DNA of 64,000 nt from Burkholderia oklahomensis C6786 (GTDB lineage: Bacteria > Pseudomonadota > Gammaproteobacteria > Burkholderiales > Burkholderiaceae): contig NZ_CP009555.1 in NCBI RefSeq assembly GCF_000959365.1, forward strand, positions 3,658,001 through 3,722,000. Reading direction: 5' to 3'. The position numbers and the translations under genes were made by a program. Positions 43,393 to 52,519 of this stretch are shown here, piece by piece. Below the pieces are notes generated by a model that was given only the letters and a program-made list of their open reading frames with translations, ran no database searches and was not told the origin of the DNA. Numbering within the stretch: the first letter of the stretch is position 1; each line of letters opens with the position of its first letter.

Positions 43393-43568
43393 CTTTCGTC
43401 GCTTCCTTGGTCTTGACTGCTTGCGTTCGATGAATGCCGGCGGCGCGTGCGCCGCCGCGCGGCAGTCGTGCACGGCCGCACGCGGTCGCAACCGGCCGGC
43501 CGCCGCGCGGGCAGCCGGCTTCGGCCACGCCGGCCGCTCGGCGCGAGCGCGGCGGCCGCGCTCGCGGG

Positions 43569-45011
43569 CTATGCCGCGGCGACCCGCTGCAGGCCGAGCC
43601 GCGGCCGGGTCGACACGTAAAGCCCGTCGAGCGCCATGTTCTGCGACAGGCAGGGCAGGCCCTCGATCGCGTCGAAGAATCGCGCGTTGTCCTCGATTTC
43701 CGAGCTGCCGATCGCCGCGGCGAGCGCGCCCTTGTCCTTGCGAAGCGCGAGATTCTGATCGATGCGGCGGGACATTTCGCCCATCAGGTGCGACGTGGCC
43801 TGCTCGACGTCGGCGATGTCTTCGAGGCCGGACACGAGATTCAGGAACGCGCGCCGGATGTCGCCCGCCTCGATCATGTAGTGGCTCAGCTCGTCGGCCT
43901 TGCTGTAGTAGCCGAGCTTGCCGTGCGCTTCGTAGAACGTCTGCACGAACACGAGAAAGCGCAGGTAGGCCTGTTGATAGCTGTCGCGATAGTACGCGGC
44001 GGCCTCCCGCTCGGACACTTCGTCGCGCAGGATGCTGGCGAGCGATGCGGCGGCGAGCATCCCGCTGTACATCGCGAGGTGAACGCCCGTGGACAGCAGC
44101 GGGTCGAGAAAGCACGCGGCGTCGCCGGACAGGAAGTAGCCGTCGCCCGCGAAGGAATCGCAGGTGTACGAATAGTCCTGCTCGGTCTTGAGCGGCGTGA
44201 CGAGGCGCGCGTGCTGCGTCAGCTTCGTCATCACCGGGCTCAGCGCGATCGCCCGCTCGTAGACCTGCTCGAGCGAGCCGGACCGCTTCGCCGCGACGAA
44301 TGCGTCGCGGTGCATGACGACGCCGACGCTCGTCGGACGATCGGCGAGCGGTATCGCCCACCACCAGCCGTCCGGAATCGAGCTGACGAGAATCGAGCCC
44401 GGCGCGCAATCGTCGGGCCATGCGAGACCTTCCCAGTAGCCCCAGGCCGCGACATTGCGGAAGATCTCGTGGAATTTGCGGTTGTCCAGGTATCGGGTCG
44501 ACATCAGCCCGTTGCGTCCCGACGCGTCGACGAGATAGTCGAATTCGACGACGGTCGTCTCGTCGGAGCCTTGCGCGACGCACAAGGCGGCGCACGGACG
44601 GCCGTCGTCGAACCGGATTTCGCGCACGCTCACGCCTTCGTGCACCTTCGCACCGACCGCTCGCGCATGCTGCAGGAGCAGGTGGTCGAATTCCTCGCGA
44701 CGCACTTGGTAGCTGTAGTGATAGGTGCCGCCGAGCTCGCCGAAATCGAGTTTCCAGGTCTCGCCTTTCCAGTTGAAGTAGGCGCCCGGCTTGCGTTGGA
44801 AGCCGTGACGGTCGAACGTGTCGCGCGCGCCCATCAGCGTGAGGATTTCGAGGCACGACGGCAGCAGCGATTCGCCGATGTGATAGCGGGGGAACACCTC
44901 TTTGTCGACCAGCATGACATCGATGCCTTCTCGGGCGAGAAACGCCGCGCCGGTTGCCCCGGCCGGACCGCCGCCGATCACGAGGACTTTGGTGCGATTC
45001 GGAAGACGCAT
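43569..45011 (-). CDS. FAD-dependent halogenase-like enzyme
   Basis: The 480-residue protein has the flavin-binding start KVLVIGGGPAGATGAAFLA, then FPRYHIGESLLPS and the lysine-containing RKPG near residue 74. It carries the marker of flavin-dependent halogenases, W-x-W-x-I-P, as GWWWAIPL (residues 215-222), and the late signature GDAACFLDPLLSTGVHLAM. These are shared with halogenases acting on phenolic or pyrrolic rings (CmlS/PltA-like). Related enzymes can hydroxylate or epoxidise instead, so halide use is not certain. No carrier protein is visible in the window, suggesting a free substrate. A flavin reductase would have to come from elsewhere. AAGGAG precedes the ATG. Confidence 0.83.
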   Translation of the reverse strand: MRLPNRTKVLVIGGGPAGATGAAFLAREGIDVMLVDKEVFPRYHIGESLLPSCLEILTLMGARDTFDRHGFQRKPGAYFNWKGETWKLDFGELGGTYHYSYQVRREEFDHLLLQHARAVGAKVHEGVSVREIRFDDGRPCAALCVAQGSDETTVVEFDYLVDASGRNGLMSTRYLDNRKFHEIFRNVAAWGYWEGLAWPDDCAPGSILVSSIPDGWWWAIPLADRPTSVGVVMHRDAFVAAKRSGSLEQVYERAIALSPVMTKLTQHARLVTPLKTEQDYSYTCDSFAGDGYFLSGDAACFLDPLLSTGVHLAMYSGMLAAASLASILRDEVSEREAAAYYRDSYQQAYLRFLVFVQTFYEAHGKLGYYSKADELSHYMIEAGDIRRAFLNLVSGLEDIADVEQATSHLMGEMSRRIDQNLALRKDKGALAAAIGSSEIEDNARFFDAIEGLPCLSQNMALDGLYVSTRPRLGLQRVAAA

Positions 45012-45153
45012 GCTTGCTTCTCCTTGTATTGGGGAACGTCAAGTTCGCGAGCGGATCCCGCCGCCCGGCGCGGCAATTCGGTTGGAATCACTTAATGATT
45101 GAGCCGGACTTCGGTCTCGCGAGAGTCATGCCCGGGCGGTGCCCGGATTCTTG

Positions 45154-45852
45154 TCAATTGGCGAGCGCGAGCTTGTTGACCTCGTACTTGTAGTCGAGGA
45201 AGGCAAGGAAGCTGCGGAAGTGATCGTCGACGATCGACAGCGCATCCGCTTGCTTGTCGGCGGACAGGCGCTGGTCGAAGAAGATCGATTCGTTGATCGC
45301 ATGATCGAGCTCGCTGTCGATGTGCTCCGCGCCCAGATAGCGAAGCGTATGGCCCGTGTCCGCCTCGTAGGCCGCCGCGAGCTTGCGCGATGTGGTGAAG
45401 AAGACCTTCGACGTCGCTTCGCCGGCTTCCATCGACGCCATTTTGAGCAGCGGGCAGTCGCCGCACCGCCGCGCGCGCGACACGAGCGAATACATGTACT
45501 TCCGCACGGGCGCGCCGAGATCGTCCCAGATCACGTCGATTGCGCTTTCGCAATCGACGGCTCTACCGTTGACGCCGAGCGTCTTGATGTCCGAAACCAT
45601 CATGCGCCAGTGCTCGCTGTCGACGTCGACATGATCGTTGATCGCGTTCTGCAAGTCGTTTTCCGGCTTTTCGTAGTGGTAATACATTCGATTGATATCG
45701 CGGAACGTCATCGCCAAATGAATCAGCAACGGCGACCAGACGCGCATCATTTCCTTGATTTGGGGGAGAGTGACTGCTTCGAGTTGCGGAAAGACCGGGT
45801 GGTCGAGGAGCGCTGCCTTTTTCTTACGAATTGTCGCGAGAATGTCCCTCAT
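45154..45852 (-). CDS. Heme-oxygenase-like putative metal oxidase, first gene of the halogenase/Rieske operon
   Basis: The 232-residue all-helical protein resembles the heme-oxygenase-like/TenA/PqqC-fold iron-dependent oxidases. Candidate metal ligands lie in INDHVDVDSEHWRMMVSD and in YLGAEHIDSELDHAIN, the usual positions for His and Glu of such sites. Two cysteines in RRCGDCPLLK form an additional CxxC-like pair. The exact reaction cannot be told; members cleave C-C or N-C bonds or N-oxygenate. It begins the leftward operon, with AGGAGTT before the ATG at 45852, and has a close paralogue at 51692 on the other strand whose ribosome site is nearly the same. Confidence 0.72.
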   Translation of the reverse strand: MRDILATIRKKKAALLDHPVFPQLEAVTLPQIKEMMRVWSPLLIHLAMTFRDINRMYYHYEKPENDLQNAINDHVDVDSEHWRMMVSDIKTLGVNGRAVDCESAIDVIWDDLGAPVRKYMYSLVSRARRCGDCPLLKMASMEAGEATSKVFFTTSRKLAAAYEADTGHTLRYLGAEHIDSELDHAINESIFFDQRLSADKQADALSIVDDHFRSFLAFLDYKYEVNKLALAN

Positions 45853-45942
45853 GACGAAAACTCCTGTTATGAATGAGTTGTATCGCTGCGGGTTTTTGAT
45901 CGAGGCTGGGGATTATCGACCCAATTGTTATGCCTCACGAGG

Positions 45943-45970
45943 AGTCTAGGTATATATCCGGAGATGTCAA
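45943..45970 (-). promoter_or_regulatory. Sigma70-like promoter for the halogenase/Rieske operon
   Basis: On the minus strand TTGACA (45970-45965) is followed after 16 bases by TAGACT (45948-45943). It stands 85-90 bases before the first gene's ATG. The sequence upstream is an AT-rich stretch of about 250 bases (45960-46210), unusual in this GC-rich window. The remainder of the 984-base gap 45853-46836 has no gene I can support. Confidence 0.5.
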
Positions 45971-46836
45971 TAAAAGGGGCGGAATATTTTTTAAAAATAA
46001 CTAGAATTGGTAGTTGTCGTGATTTGAGGGTTGATGAAAATTTCACTTTTCCTTCAAATCTGTAAGATTACTTTGTTATTTAAATGATTGAGCATTTCGA
46101 AAAATAGATTAATGCGCGAGCATCTGAATAGTGCGAATTGAGAGGCCGGAAATTTTTATTGTTGATTCGATTGTGCTGGATGGGACGCGAAATTTACAAA
46201 TCCGGGCGAGGGAAACAATCGGTCAATCTATTGAGAAGCGTGCTTCGACGTATCGGCGGCTCGGGAGTGAAAGCCAAAGCGAAAGGCGTGGCGATGGAGG
46301 GACGCGTGGCTTGCTGTGCTTGTTGGCGGCGAGGGCGGGTGGCGCGCTCCGCGCTCGGTTCATGATCGAACTCCGATGAGCCAACGTCATCGATACAGAG
46401 CGCACGGGCGTCGCGATTGCGGTCGACTCAGTATTGACGTGCGACGATGGCTTCCGTGTTGCCTGCATCCGCAATGGATCTGAGCGGCGAGGCCGGGCGG
46501 CGGCTCGAGTCTGATTTCTAGAAAGACCTGGCGATGATCTTGATCATCGGCTTTGCGATCCCGCGATTTGGCGATTTGGCGGCTGAAATCGGTCGCGCTT
46601 CACGGTGCGCGTACCGGCGATCGCCGGCCGATGAGGCAATGCAGCCGATAGACGAAGCGGCGCCGGTGCGGCGGCGGATACCACGCGCCGGACGGATCGC
46701 CTCGATCTTGCCGCGTCGCCGAGCGCCTTCGCCGGGACAGACGGTTACGCGCCGGCGCCTTGCATGACCGGCGCCCAATGAAGCCACGCTAATCGGGCGC
46801 TGACGGAGCGCATCGAGTCGGCCGGCGCGCCGCGTG

Positions 46837-48234
46837 CTATTCGTCCATCAGTCGTACCTTTACCTTCTTGCCCTTTACCTTGCCTGCGCCGAGCTTGCGC
46901 AGCGCATCGCGCGCGATGCTGCGCTCGACCGCCACGTACGTCGAAAACTCGGTCACGTTGATCTTGCCGATCTGCGCACCGCTAAAGCCCGCTTCGCCCG
47001 TCAGCGCGCCCAGCACATCGCCGGGACGAATCTTCTCCTTGCGCCCGCCGAGAATCTGCAGCGTTTCCATCGGCGGCAACAGCGGGGCGTCGCTCTCGGC
47101 TTCGAGCTCGGCGAGCGGATGCCATTCGACATCGCGCTTTTGCGCCTGCTCGATGCTGCCGACGCGCCCCATCTCGTTCATGCTCGCGAGACTCAGCGCC
47201 CAGCCGTCCTGATCCGCGCGGCCCGTGCGCCCGATGCGATGCACGTGCACTTCGGGATCGGGTGTCACGTCGACATTGATCACCGCTTCGAGTTGCGCGA
47301 TGTCGAGACCGCGCGCGGCCACGTCGGTCGCGACGAGCACCGAGCAACTGCGGTTCGCAAACTGGATCAGCACCTGGTCGCGTTCGCGCTGGTCGAGCTC
47401 GCCGTGCAGCGCGAGCGCATGAAAACCCTGCGCGCGCAGCACGTCGAGCAGATCCCGGCATTGTTGCTTCGTGTTGCAGAACGCAAGCGTGCTCACGGGA
47501 CGATAGTGATTCAGCAGCATGCCGACCGCGTGCAGCCGCTCGTCTTCGGTCACTTCGTAAAAGCGCTGGCGAATCTTGCTGTCTTCGTGACGCTCTTCGA
47601 GTTTCACTTCCTTCGGATTGCGCAGAAATTGCTGGCTCAGCTTGGCGATGCCGTCCGGGTACGTTGCGGAGAACAGCAGCGTTTGACGCTCTTTCGGACA
47701 CTGGCGCGCCACTGTCGCGATATCGTCGAAGAAGCCCATGTCGAGCATCCGGTCCGCTTCGTCGAGCACGAGCGTATTCAATGCGCCGAGCGCGAGGCTG
47801 CCGCGCTCCAGATGGTCCATGATGCGCCCCGGCGTGCCGACGACGATATGCGCGCCATGTTCGAGGCTCGCCGTCTGCGGACGCATCGGCGTGCCGCCGC
47901 ATAGCGTCAGCACCTTGACGTTCTCCTCGGCGCGCGCGAGGCGGCGGATTTCCTGCGTGACCTGATCGGCGAGTTCACGCGTCGGACAGAGGACCATCGC
48001 TTGCACGTCGAAGCGGCGCGCGTCGAGCCGTGCGAGCAACGGGAGCGAGAATGCCGCTGTCTTGCCGCTCCCGGTCTTCGCCTGCGCGATCAGGTCGTGA
48101 CCCGCGAGCGCAATCGGCAGGCTCGCCGCCTGGATCGGTGTCATGTCGACATAGCCGAGCTGCGTGAGATTGGCGAGCGTGGCGGGCGCGAGCGCAAGCG
48201 CGCTGAAAGGCGTGGCTGTCGGTTTGTTCGTCAT
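46837..48234 (-). CDS. dbpA: ATP-dependent RNA helicase DbpA
   Basis: The 465-residue DEAD-box helicase unwinds 23S rRNA during large-subunit assembly. It has the Q motif (GYVDMTPIQAASLP), Walker A AKTGSGKTAAF, motif Ia PTRELADQ, the DEAD box in LVLDEADRMLDMGFFDD, SAT in LLFSATYPD, and ARGLDIA and HRIGRTGRA in the second domain. The C-terminal 75 residues are the DbpA RNA-binding domain (GDVLGALTGEAGFSGAQIGK, then KVKGKKVKVRLMDE). Its ATG overlaps the stop of a small zinc-ribbon gene, an ATGA arrangement. Confidence 0.93.
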   Translation of the reverse strand: MTNKPTATPFSALALAPATLANLTQLGYVDMTPIQAASLPIALAGHDLIAQAKTGSGKTAAFSLPLLARLDARRFDVQAMVLCPTRELADQVTQEIRRLARAEENVKVLTLCGGTPMRPQTASLEHGAHIVVGTPGRIMDHLERGSLALGALNTLVLDEADRMLDMGFFDDIATVARQCPKERQTLLFSATYPDGIAKLSQQFLRNPKEVKLEERHEDSKIRQRFYEVTEDERLHAVGMLLNHYRPVSTLAFCNTKQQCRDLLDVLRAQGFHALALHGELDQRERDQVLIQFANRSCSVLVATDVAARGLDIAQLEAVINVDVTPDPEVHVHRIGRTGRADQDGWALSLASMNEMGRVGSIEQAQKRDVEWHPLAELEAESDAPLLPPMETLQILGGRKEKIRPGDVLGALTGEAGFSGAQIGKINVTEFSTYVAVERSIARDALRKLGAGKVKGKKVKVRLMDE

Positions 48235-48440
48235 GTCGTGGCGTCGGATTGGATGAACGGACGGCCTTCGAGCTGCTCGTAGACGATCGTGCCGTCGTCG
48301 GCGTCGAACCGCTCGACGTAGTTGCGCGCGCCGCACAGCGGGCAGCGGAACAGCAGTCCCTGGCCTTCGTCCTTGATGACGACGTCGGACTGCGCCCACT
48401 GCGTGCCGCAGCTCTGGTTTCTACAAGTAAACACGGTCAT
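48231..48440 (-). CDS. Small zinc-ribbon protein upstream of dbpA
   Basis: The 69-residue protein starts MTVFTCRNQSCGTQWAQSD and contains two cysteine pairs, CRNQSC and CPLC, in the spacing of a zinc ribbon. The remainder reads RNYVERFDADDGTIVYEQLE. It has no signal peptide. Its stop codon overlaps the dbpA start, so the two are translated together; a role in RNA or ribosome biology is a reasonable guess. The ribosome site GGGAG is very close to the ATG at 48440, which makes this start less certain. The 453-base gap 48441-48893 to the next gene contains nothing else recognised. Confidence 0.7.
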   Translation of the reverse strand: MTVFTCRNQSCGTQWAQSDVVIKDEGQGLLFRCPLCGARNYVERFDADDGTIVYEQLEGRPFIQSDATT

Positions 48441-48893
48441 TCTCCCGCTGGATTCTGTTGCGCGCCTTCGCTGGTTCGAGTGAAGGCGCGTGCGTTGCGC
48501 GGCCACGGCGTGTGTGATCCGGATGAATGGGCGGATGCCACGCGGCCGTTCGCTTGATGTTTCGTCGAGGTGGATGATTGATCAGGCGGCGATGGAGGAT
48601 CGCGCATGTCGTGATTTTAACGGATGCGCGAGACAGGACTGCCGGATGCGCCGCAGCGTCACTCCTGAAGCCGTCACGGGAGCGGCGACGGGATGAGCGG
48701 GGCGGCCGCCTACGCACGCTCCGTGCGCGGCGTCCTCTTTCGGTGGCTGATCGAGCGGCGCGGCTGGAGGGCGGCGAGGATTCGTGATTATGGTCGGCGG
48801 CGCATAAAGGGGTATGACCAGGATTCGTCATCGTGCTTGGTGGAGCGTGATCGCCAATCCCCGCCAAGCCTCTGTCATGGATGAAGCGCAGGT

Positions 48894-50828
48894 TCAGGGC
48901 GTCCAGCGATAAACGGTGATGCTGGAGCCCTTGACGTTGTTCTTCGTGACCACGTACTCGCCCGTCGATCGAAGGTATGCCCTGATGCCGTACATCGAAT
49001 CGATGGCGCTGCTGGCGTCCACGGTACCGTTGCTGGTGTTGACGAGCGTGGCGTCGAGGTTGCCTGTCGCGAGATTGAAGGCGTCGATGTTCGGCCAGGC
49101 TTGCCCGCTGCTGCTGAACCAGTAGCCGACGAAGAGATGGCTGCCGGCCGCGTCAATCGACTTGGCGTCGCCGTGGGGGAGGTTGATCACCGGATTGGGC
49201 GCCGTGGTGTTGCCCGCGCTCCAGCCGTGATACACCTCGATCCGCGTGCCGATCGACGTCCAATCCGTACTCCCGGCGATGCCCTGTCCGAGAATCATGG
49301 TGTCGCTGTCCGCGAGGTAGACGATGCGCGTCAGCGGCTGAATGCTCTCGGGAATGCGGATAGGGATGCCGGGTCCCCATGTTGGCTTGCCGCTGGCGTC
49401 GAAGCCGGTCAGCGGGTAGTGGTAGATGTAGCCGGTCTTGTCCAGACCGGCCCACACGCCCCCCTTGCTGTCGATGCAGAATCCGCCTGTGACCCGCTGG
49501 GTCGTTTGGAACGCGGTGCCCGGAATCGATGCATCCGGAATGGCGATGTAGCCATTCGCCTTGTTGAAATGGAAAAAATAGAAGATCGGAGGGTTCTGGC
49601 CGGACGCCACGAGTATCCGGTTCGCGCCAATGGCGACGAGTTGCCCGAAATGCTCGTCGCGCTGGACGTCGTTCACGTCGATGCGCGGGTCCGACGGGTA
49701 GGCGAACGGATCGACGGTGTTCGCGACGAAGGTGCCCCCAGCGCTGCCGGTGTAGATGTTGGTGCCGCCATAGAACAAGGCGCCATCCGTGGCCGGGTCC
49801 GGGGCGGCGACGCCCTCGAAGTTGAGGGACTGAAGCGTCCACCGCAGGTTGCCGGCACTGCCATACGCGTGAATGTCGGTGCCGCCGTTGCGGCCGAGAT
49901 CCCAGCCGCCGCCCCACGGGTTGTTGAGCACATAGAGGTTGCCGGCGTTGTCCTTGCCGATGCCGGTGACGCGGGTGAAGCGCTTTGCGCCGACCTGGCC
50001 TTTGATTCCCGTGGTGGTGTCGAGATAGCCGCCCTGAATGCCGAATGTACCGGCCGGCGTCGGCGTGCCCGAGAGCTTGTAGCGCTTGATGTTCATGTCG
50101 GGGCCCTCGTCCCCGACCATGAGCTGCCCCGATGACGCATCGAAATAGAGCGCCGACGGCTGCGACCCGCTGGGCATCCGGATGGTGTTCAGCAGGGCGC
50201 CGGTTGGACTGAACTCGACGATCGCGCCTGCACGCTTCTGTGCGACCCAGACGTTGCCTGCACCATCCAGGGCGAGCGCGCCCGGGCCCGAGACGTCGAT
50301 GTCCCGCTGCCAGACACCGTCGGTGGTGAAGATCCGGACGCGATTGCCATAGAAGTCGCTCGCATAGAGCAGCGAGCCCGCCGTGGCGAGCCCGGTGACG
50401 ACGTCGACCCGAGGCTGGTTGCTCGACGCACTGACCTGAATGAAAAGATCGCGAGTTCTGGTGGCGCGGTTGTATCGTCCCACCGCGCCGCTTCCGTACG
50501 TCCTGCTGGACTGCAGCGCCGCGAAGATCGACGTCGCGTTGCCCGTGATCGCGCCGCCCTGAAACTCGGCGTGCGTGCCGATCGAGCCGAGGCTCTTGCC
50601 GTTCTGGTAGATTGCGACGCCGCCCTCGTACTCGTCCCACATGGAGGCCGTATAGATGACGCCGTCGGGCGCGACCCACATGGAGCGCGCGGTGTTGCCC
50701 ACGTGGGCGGCGAGGGTGCCATAGGTGTTCGCCAGCCAGTCCGTGGTGTTTTGCGCCTGACAGGCCGGCGCAATCGTGGCGATAGCCGAGGCGAGAAGCG
50801 CAGCATGAATTCGTTTTATTTCGACCAT
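48894..50828 (-). CDS. Secreted NHL/beta-propeller repeat protein, function unknown
   Basis: The 644-residue protein has a signal peptide ending in PACQAQ and then repeats of the beta-propeller type: DGVIYTASMWDEYEGGVAIY, LLYASDFYGNRVRIFTTDG, ALDGAGNVWVAQKRAGAIVE, GKDNAGNLYVLNNPWGGGWD and SKGGVWAGLDKTGYIYHYPL. These NHL-like blades usually form six- or seven-bladed propellers binding proteins or ligands. No catalytic motif is visible. The ATG at 50828 follows AGGAGAG and opens the signal peptide; a start at 50858 would spoil it. Third-position GC is slightly lower than in neighbouring genes. It lies beside a cluster of insertion-sequence remnants and may be acquired. Confidence 0.72.
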   Translation of the reverse strand: MVEIKRIHAALLASAIATIAPACQAQNTTDWLANTYGTLAAHVGNTARSMWVAPDGVIYTASMWDEYEGGVAIYQNGKSLGSIGTHAEFQGGAITGNATSIFAALQSSRTYGSGAVGRYNRATRTRDLFIQVSASSNQPRVDVVTGLATAGSLLYASDFYGNRVRIFTTDGVWQRDIDVSGPGALALDGAGNVWVAQKRAGAIVEFSPTGALLNTIRMPSGSQPSALYFDASSGQLMVGDEGPDMNIKRYKLSGTPTPAGTFGIQGGYLDTTTGIKGQVGAKRFTRVTGIGKDNAGNLYVLNNPWGGGWDLGRNGGTDIHAYGSAGNLRWTLQSLNFEGVAAPDPATDGALFYGGTNIYTGSAGGTFVANTVDPFAYPSDPRIDVNDVQRDEHFGQLVAIGANRILVASGQNPPIFYFFHFNKANGYIAIPDASIPGTAFQTTQRVTGGFCIDSKGGVWAGLDKTGYIYHYPLTGFDASGKPTWGPGIPIRIPESIQPLTRIVYLADSDTMILGQGIAGSTDWTSIGTRIEVYHGWSAGNTTAPNPVINLPHGDAKSIDAAGSHLFVGYWFSSSGQAWPNIDAFNLATGNLDATLVNTSNGTVDASSAIDSMYGIRAYLRSTGEYVVTKNNVKGSSITVYRWTP

Positions 50829-50854
50829 GACTGATGCTCTCCTGAATGTAGCGA

Positions 50855-51235
50855 TCATTCACGTGAAGGGTCGGCCAGCCGGATTTCTTGAAATCCGTGA
50901 TCGGTGAAATCTTCGTCGAGATCATCCAGCGTAGTCCGTATTACGTCCAGCGTGCCGTCGACAAGTGGCAGGACGAGAATGACCTCTTCGACTCGAAACG
51001 AACAGCCGGCGACCCGCGCCGGTGCGCCGCTCGCGCAGCACGTCCTCACTGCCACTACAAATCGCCGTGTATTTCCAAAGGCCAAGTCCCGCCGCAAGCG
51101 CGTACCACCGGCATGGGCGGCGCCCTCTGCGACGATCGAATCGTGCTCCGCTTTGCTGAAGGCTGTCACCGTGATGCCGGCCTTGGCCAGCGGATGGCCC
51201 TTGCGGAACAGGCGGACAGACGTATGGTTGCCTGA
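50855..51235 (-). pseudogene. Possible remnant of a LysR-type regulator's sensor domain
   Basis: The minus strand carries VRLFRKGHPLAKAGITVTAF followed by SKAEHDSIVAEGAAHAGG, which resembles the sensor domain of LysR regulators where a RxxHPL segment leads into a new strand. The DNA-binding part is missing and later residues are not typical, so the piece is at best a broken fragment. It stands between the NHL protein gene and an IS6-type transposase fragment. The call rests on a short similarity. Confidence 0.35.
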
Positions 51236-51239
51236 CCGG

Positions 51240-51446
51240 CGACGAAGCTTTTTTTGCGATGGAGAACGAGACGCCAGTCACGGTCCGCGGCGCGTCGTTC
51301 TGGCTGATCGATTTTTCGAAATACCGACGGGCGGCCGCCTTGTCTCGGTGGGCGCGCAGCTGGAAATCAGCGGCGGTGTTGCCCGCCTTGTCGTCGGCCC
51401 GGTAGAGGTATTTCCAGACACCATTGACTGATGCGAACGATTTCAA
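51240..51446 (-). mobile_element. IS6-family transposase fragment
   Basis: The sequence NGVWKYLYRADDKAGN, followed by DFQLRAHRDKAAARRYFEKS and SQNDAPRTVT, is the central DDE region of IS6/IS26-type transposases. The N-terminal DNA-binding part and the C-terminal catalytic glutamate region are missing, and one inserted residue disrupts the D-x-LLRA block. The rightward 245 bases (51447-51691) are very AT-rich and lead into the second heme-oxygenase-like gene. Confidence 0.75.
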
Positions 51447-51691
51447 TATCGAAAAATTAATTTCAATTTTTTAAGTTTATGTATATCGAAATGGAGATTC
51501 AAATTCTTGTGAATCAATTTGATCGGGTCGAATTGATATTTATTTGTGGTTTCTTTGATTTGCATTGAATCTTTTAAATTCATGTGAAAATTACAGAATG
51601 GGCATTGAGGTTTGCGGCTTGAGCCTGGGAATGATGTGGACCTCAATTGAACAAGTGGATCGATTAATTAAAATGAATAGGAGTTTTCATC

Positions 51692-52413
51692 ATGAAGAAA
51701 GTTATCGATAGAATCCGCGCAAAAAAGAAACCCTTGCCGATCATCCGTTCTTCCCGCAACTCGCCAACGTCACGGTTCCGGAAATCAAGGAATTGATGCG
51801 GACATGGGCGCCGCTTCTGATTCATTTTGCGATGACGTTCAGGGACATCAACCGGATGTACTACCATTACAAGAAGCCGGCGGACAAGCTGCAACGGGCA
51901 ATCAACGAGCATGTCGACGTCGATAGCTCGCATTGGCAATTGATGGTGGCCGATCTCAAGACCCTGGATACGAATGACAAGGCCTCCGATTGCGAAAGCG
52001 CGATCAAACTGATCTGGGACGATACCGGCGAACCGGTTCGCGAATACATGTATTCGGTCATGGCTCGCGCGCGGCGCTGCGGCGACTGCCCGCTGCTGAG
52101 AATGGCCGCGATGGAGGCCGGCGAAGCGACCTCGAAGATCTTCTTCACCACATCCAGCAGGATTGCGGCCGCTTACGAGGCGGATACGGGCGACAGGCTG
52201 CGTTATCTGGGGGCCGAGCACATCGACAGCGAGATGGATCACCCGATTGATTCGTCGGTTTTCCTCGAACAGCCGTTATCCAATGAAAAGCGGGCCGAGG
52301 CGATCTCGCTCGTCGACGAACATTTCAGCAGCTTCCGGGCATTCCTCGATTACAAATATGAAATCAACCGGCTCGCGCTGACCGATCGACATTTCGAACA
52401 TTCGCCAGGCTGA
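51692..52413 (+). pseudogene. Second heme-oxygenase-like oxidase gene, split by a -1 frameshift at A AAA AAG
   Basis: The ATG at 51692 follows AGGAGTTTTCATC, the same ribosome site as the paralogue at 45852. The first frame gives MKKVIDRIRAKK and then leaves the family, ending at a TGA at 51794-51796 after 34 codons. The family sequence continues in the -1 frame as ETLADHPFFPQLANVTVPEI to a normal end at 52413. The switch falls at AAAAAAG (51721-51727), which in the first frame reads A AAA AAG, the classical -1 slippery heptamer. With one -1 slip the 240-residue product aligns with the paralogue without a gap in this region. It is therefore a frameshifted pseudogene, a programmed frameshift, or a homopolymer error; the sequence cannot decide. 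Confidence 0.75.
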
Positions 52414-52519
52414 CGCAACCTCAAGTACCTGCGCGCACTCGCGCAAGCGTAGCCGTCGCCTGACTTTGTGCTGCAGCCTGCTGCATCATTGCCCTTGTTC
52501 CGCATCTGCACGTCGCTGG

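Noticed and set aside
46131..46379. Short open frames on both strands in the AT-rich leader of the oxidase operon
   Set aside because: No ribosome site, family resemblance or consistent codon use; they change phase across the AT-rich stretch.
48693..48884. A 63-codon frame downstream of the NHL protein gene on the opposite strand
   Set aside because: A GGGAG-like sequence precedes it, but the translation is Arg/Ser-rich with no recognisable feature and overlaps other random frames.
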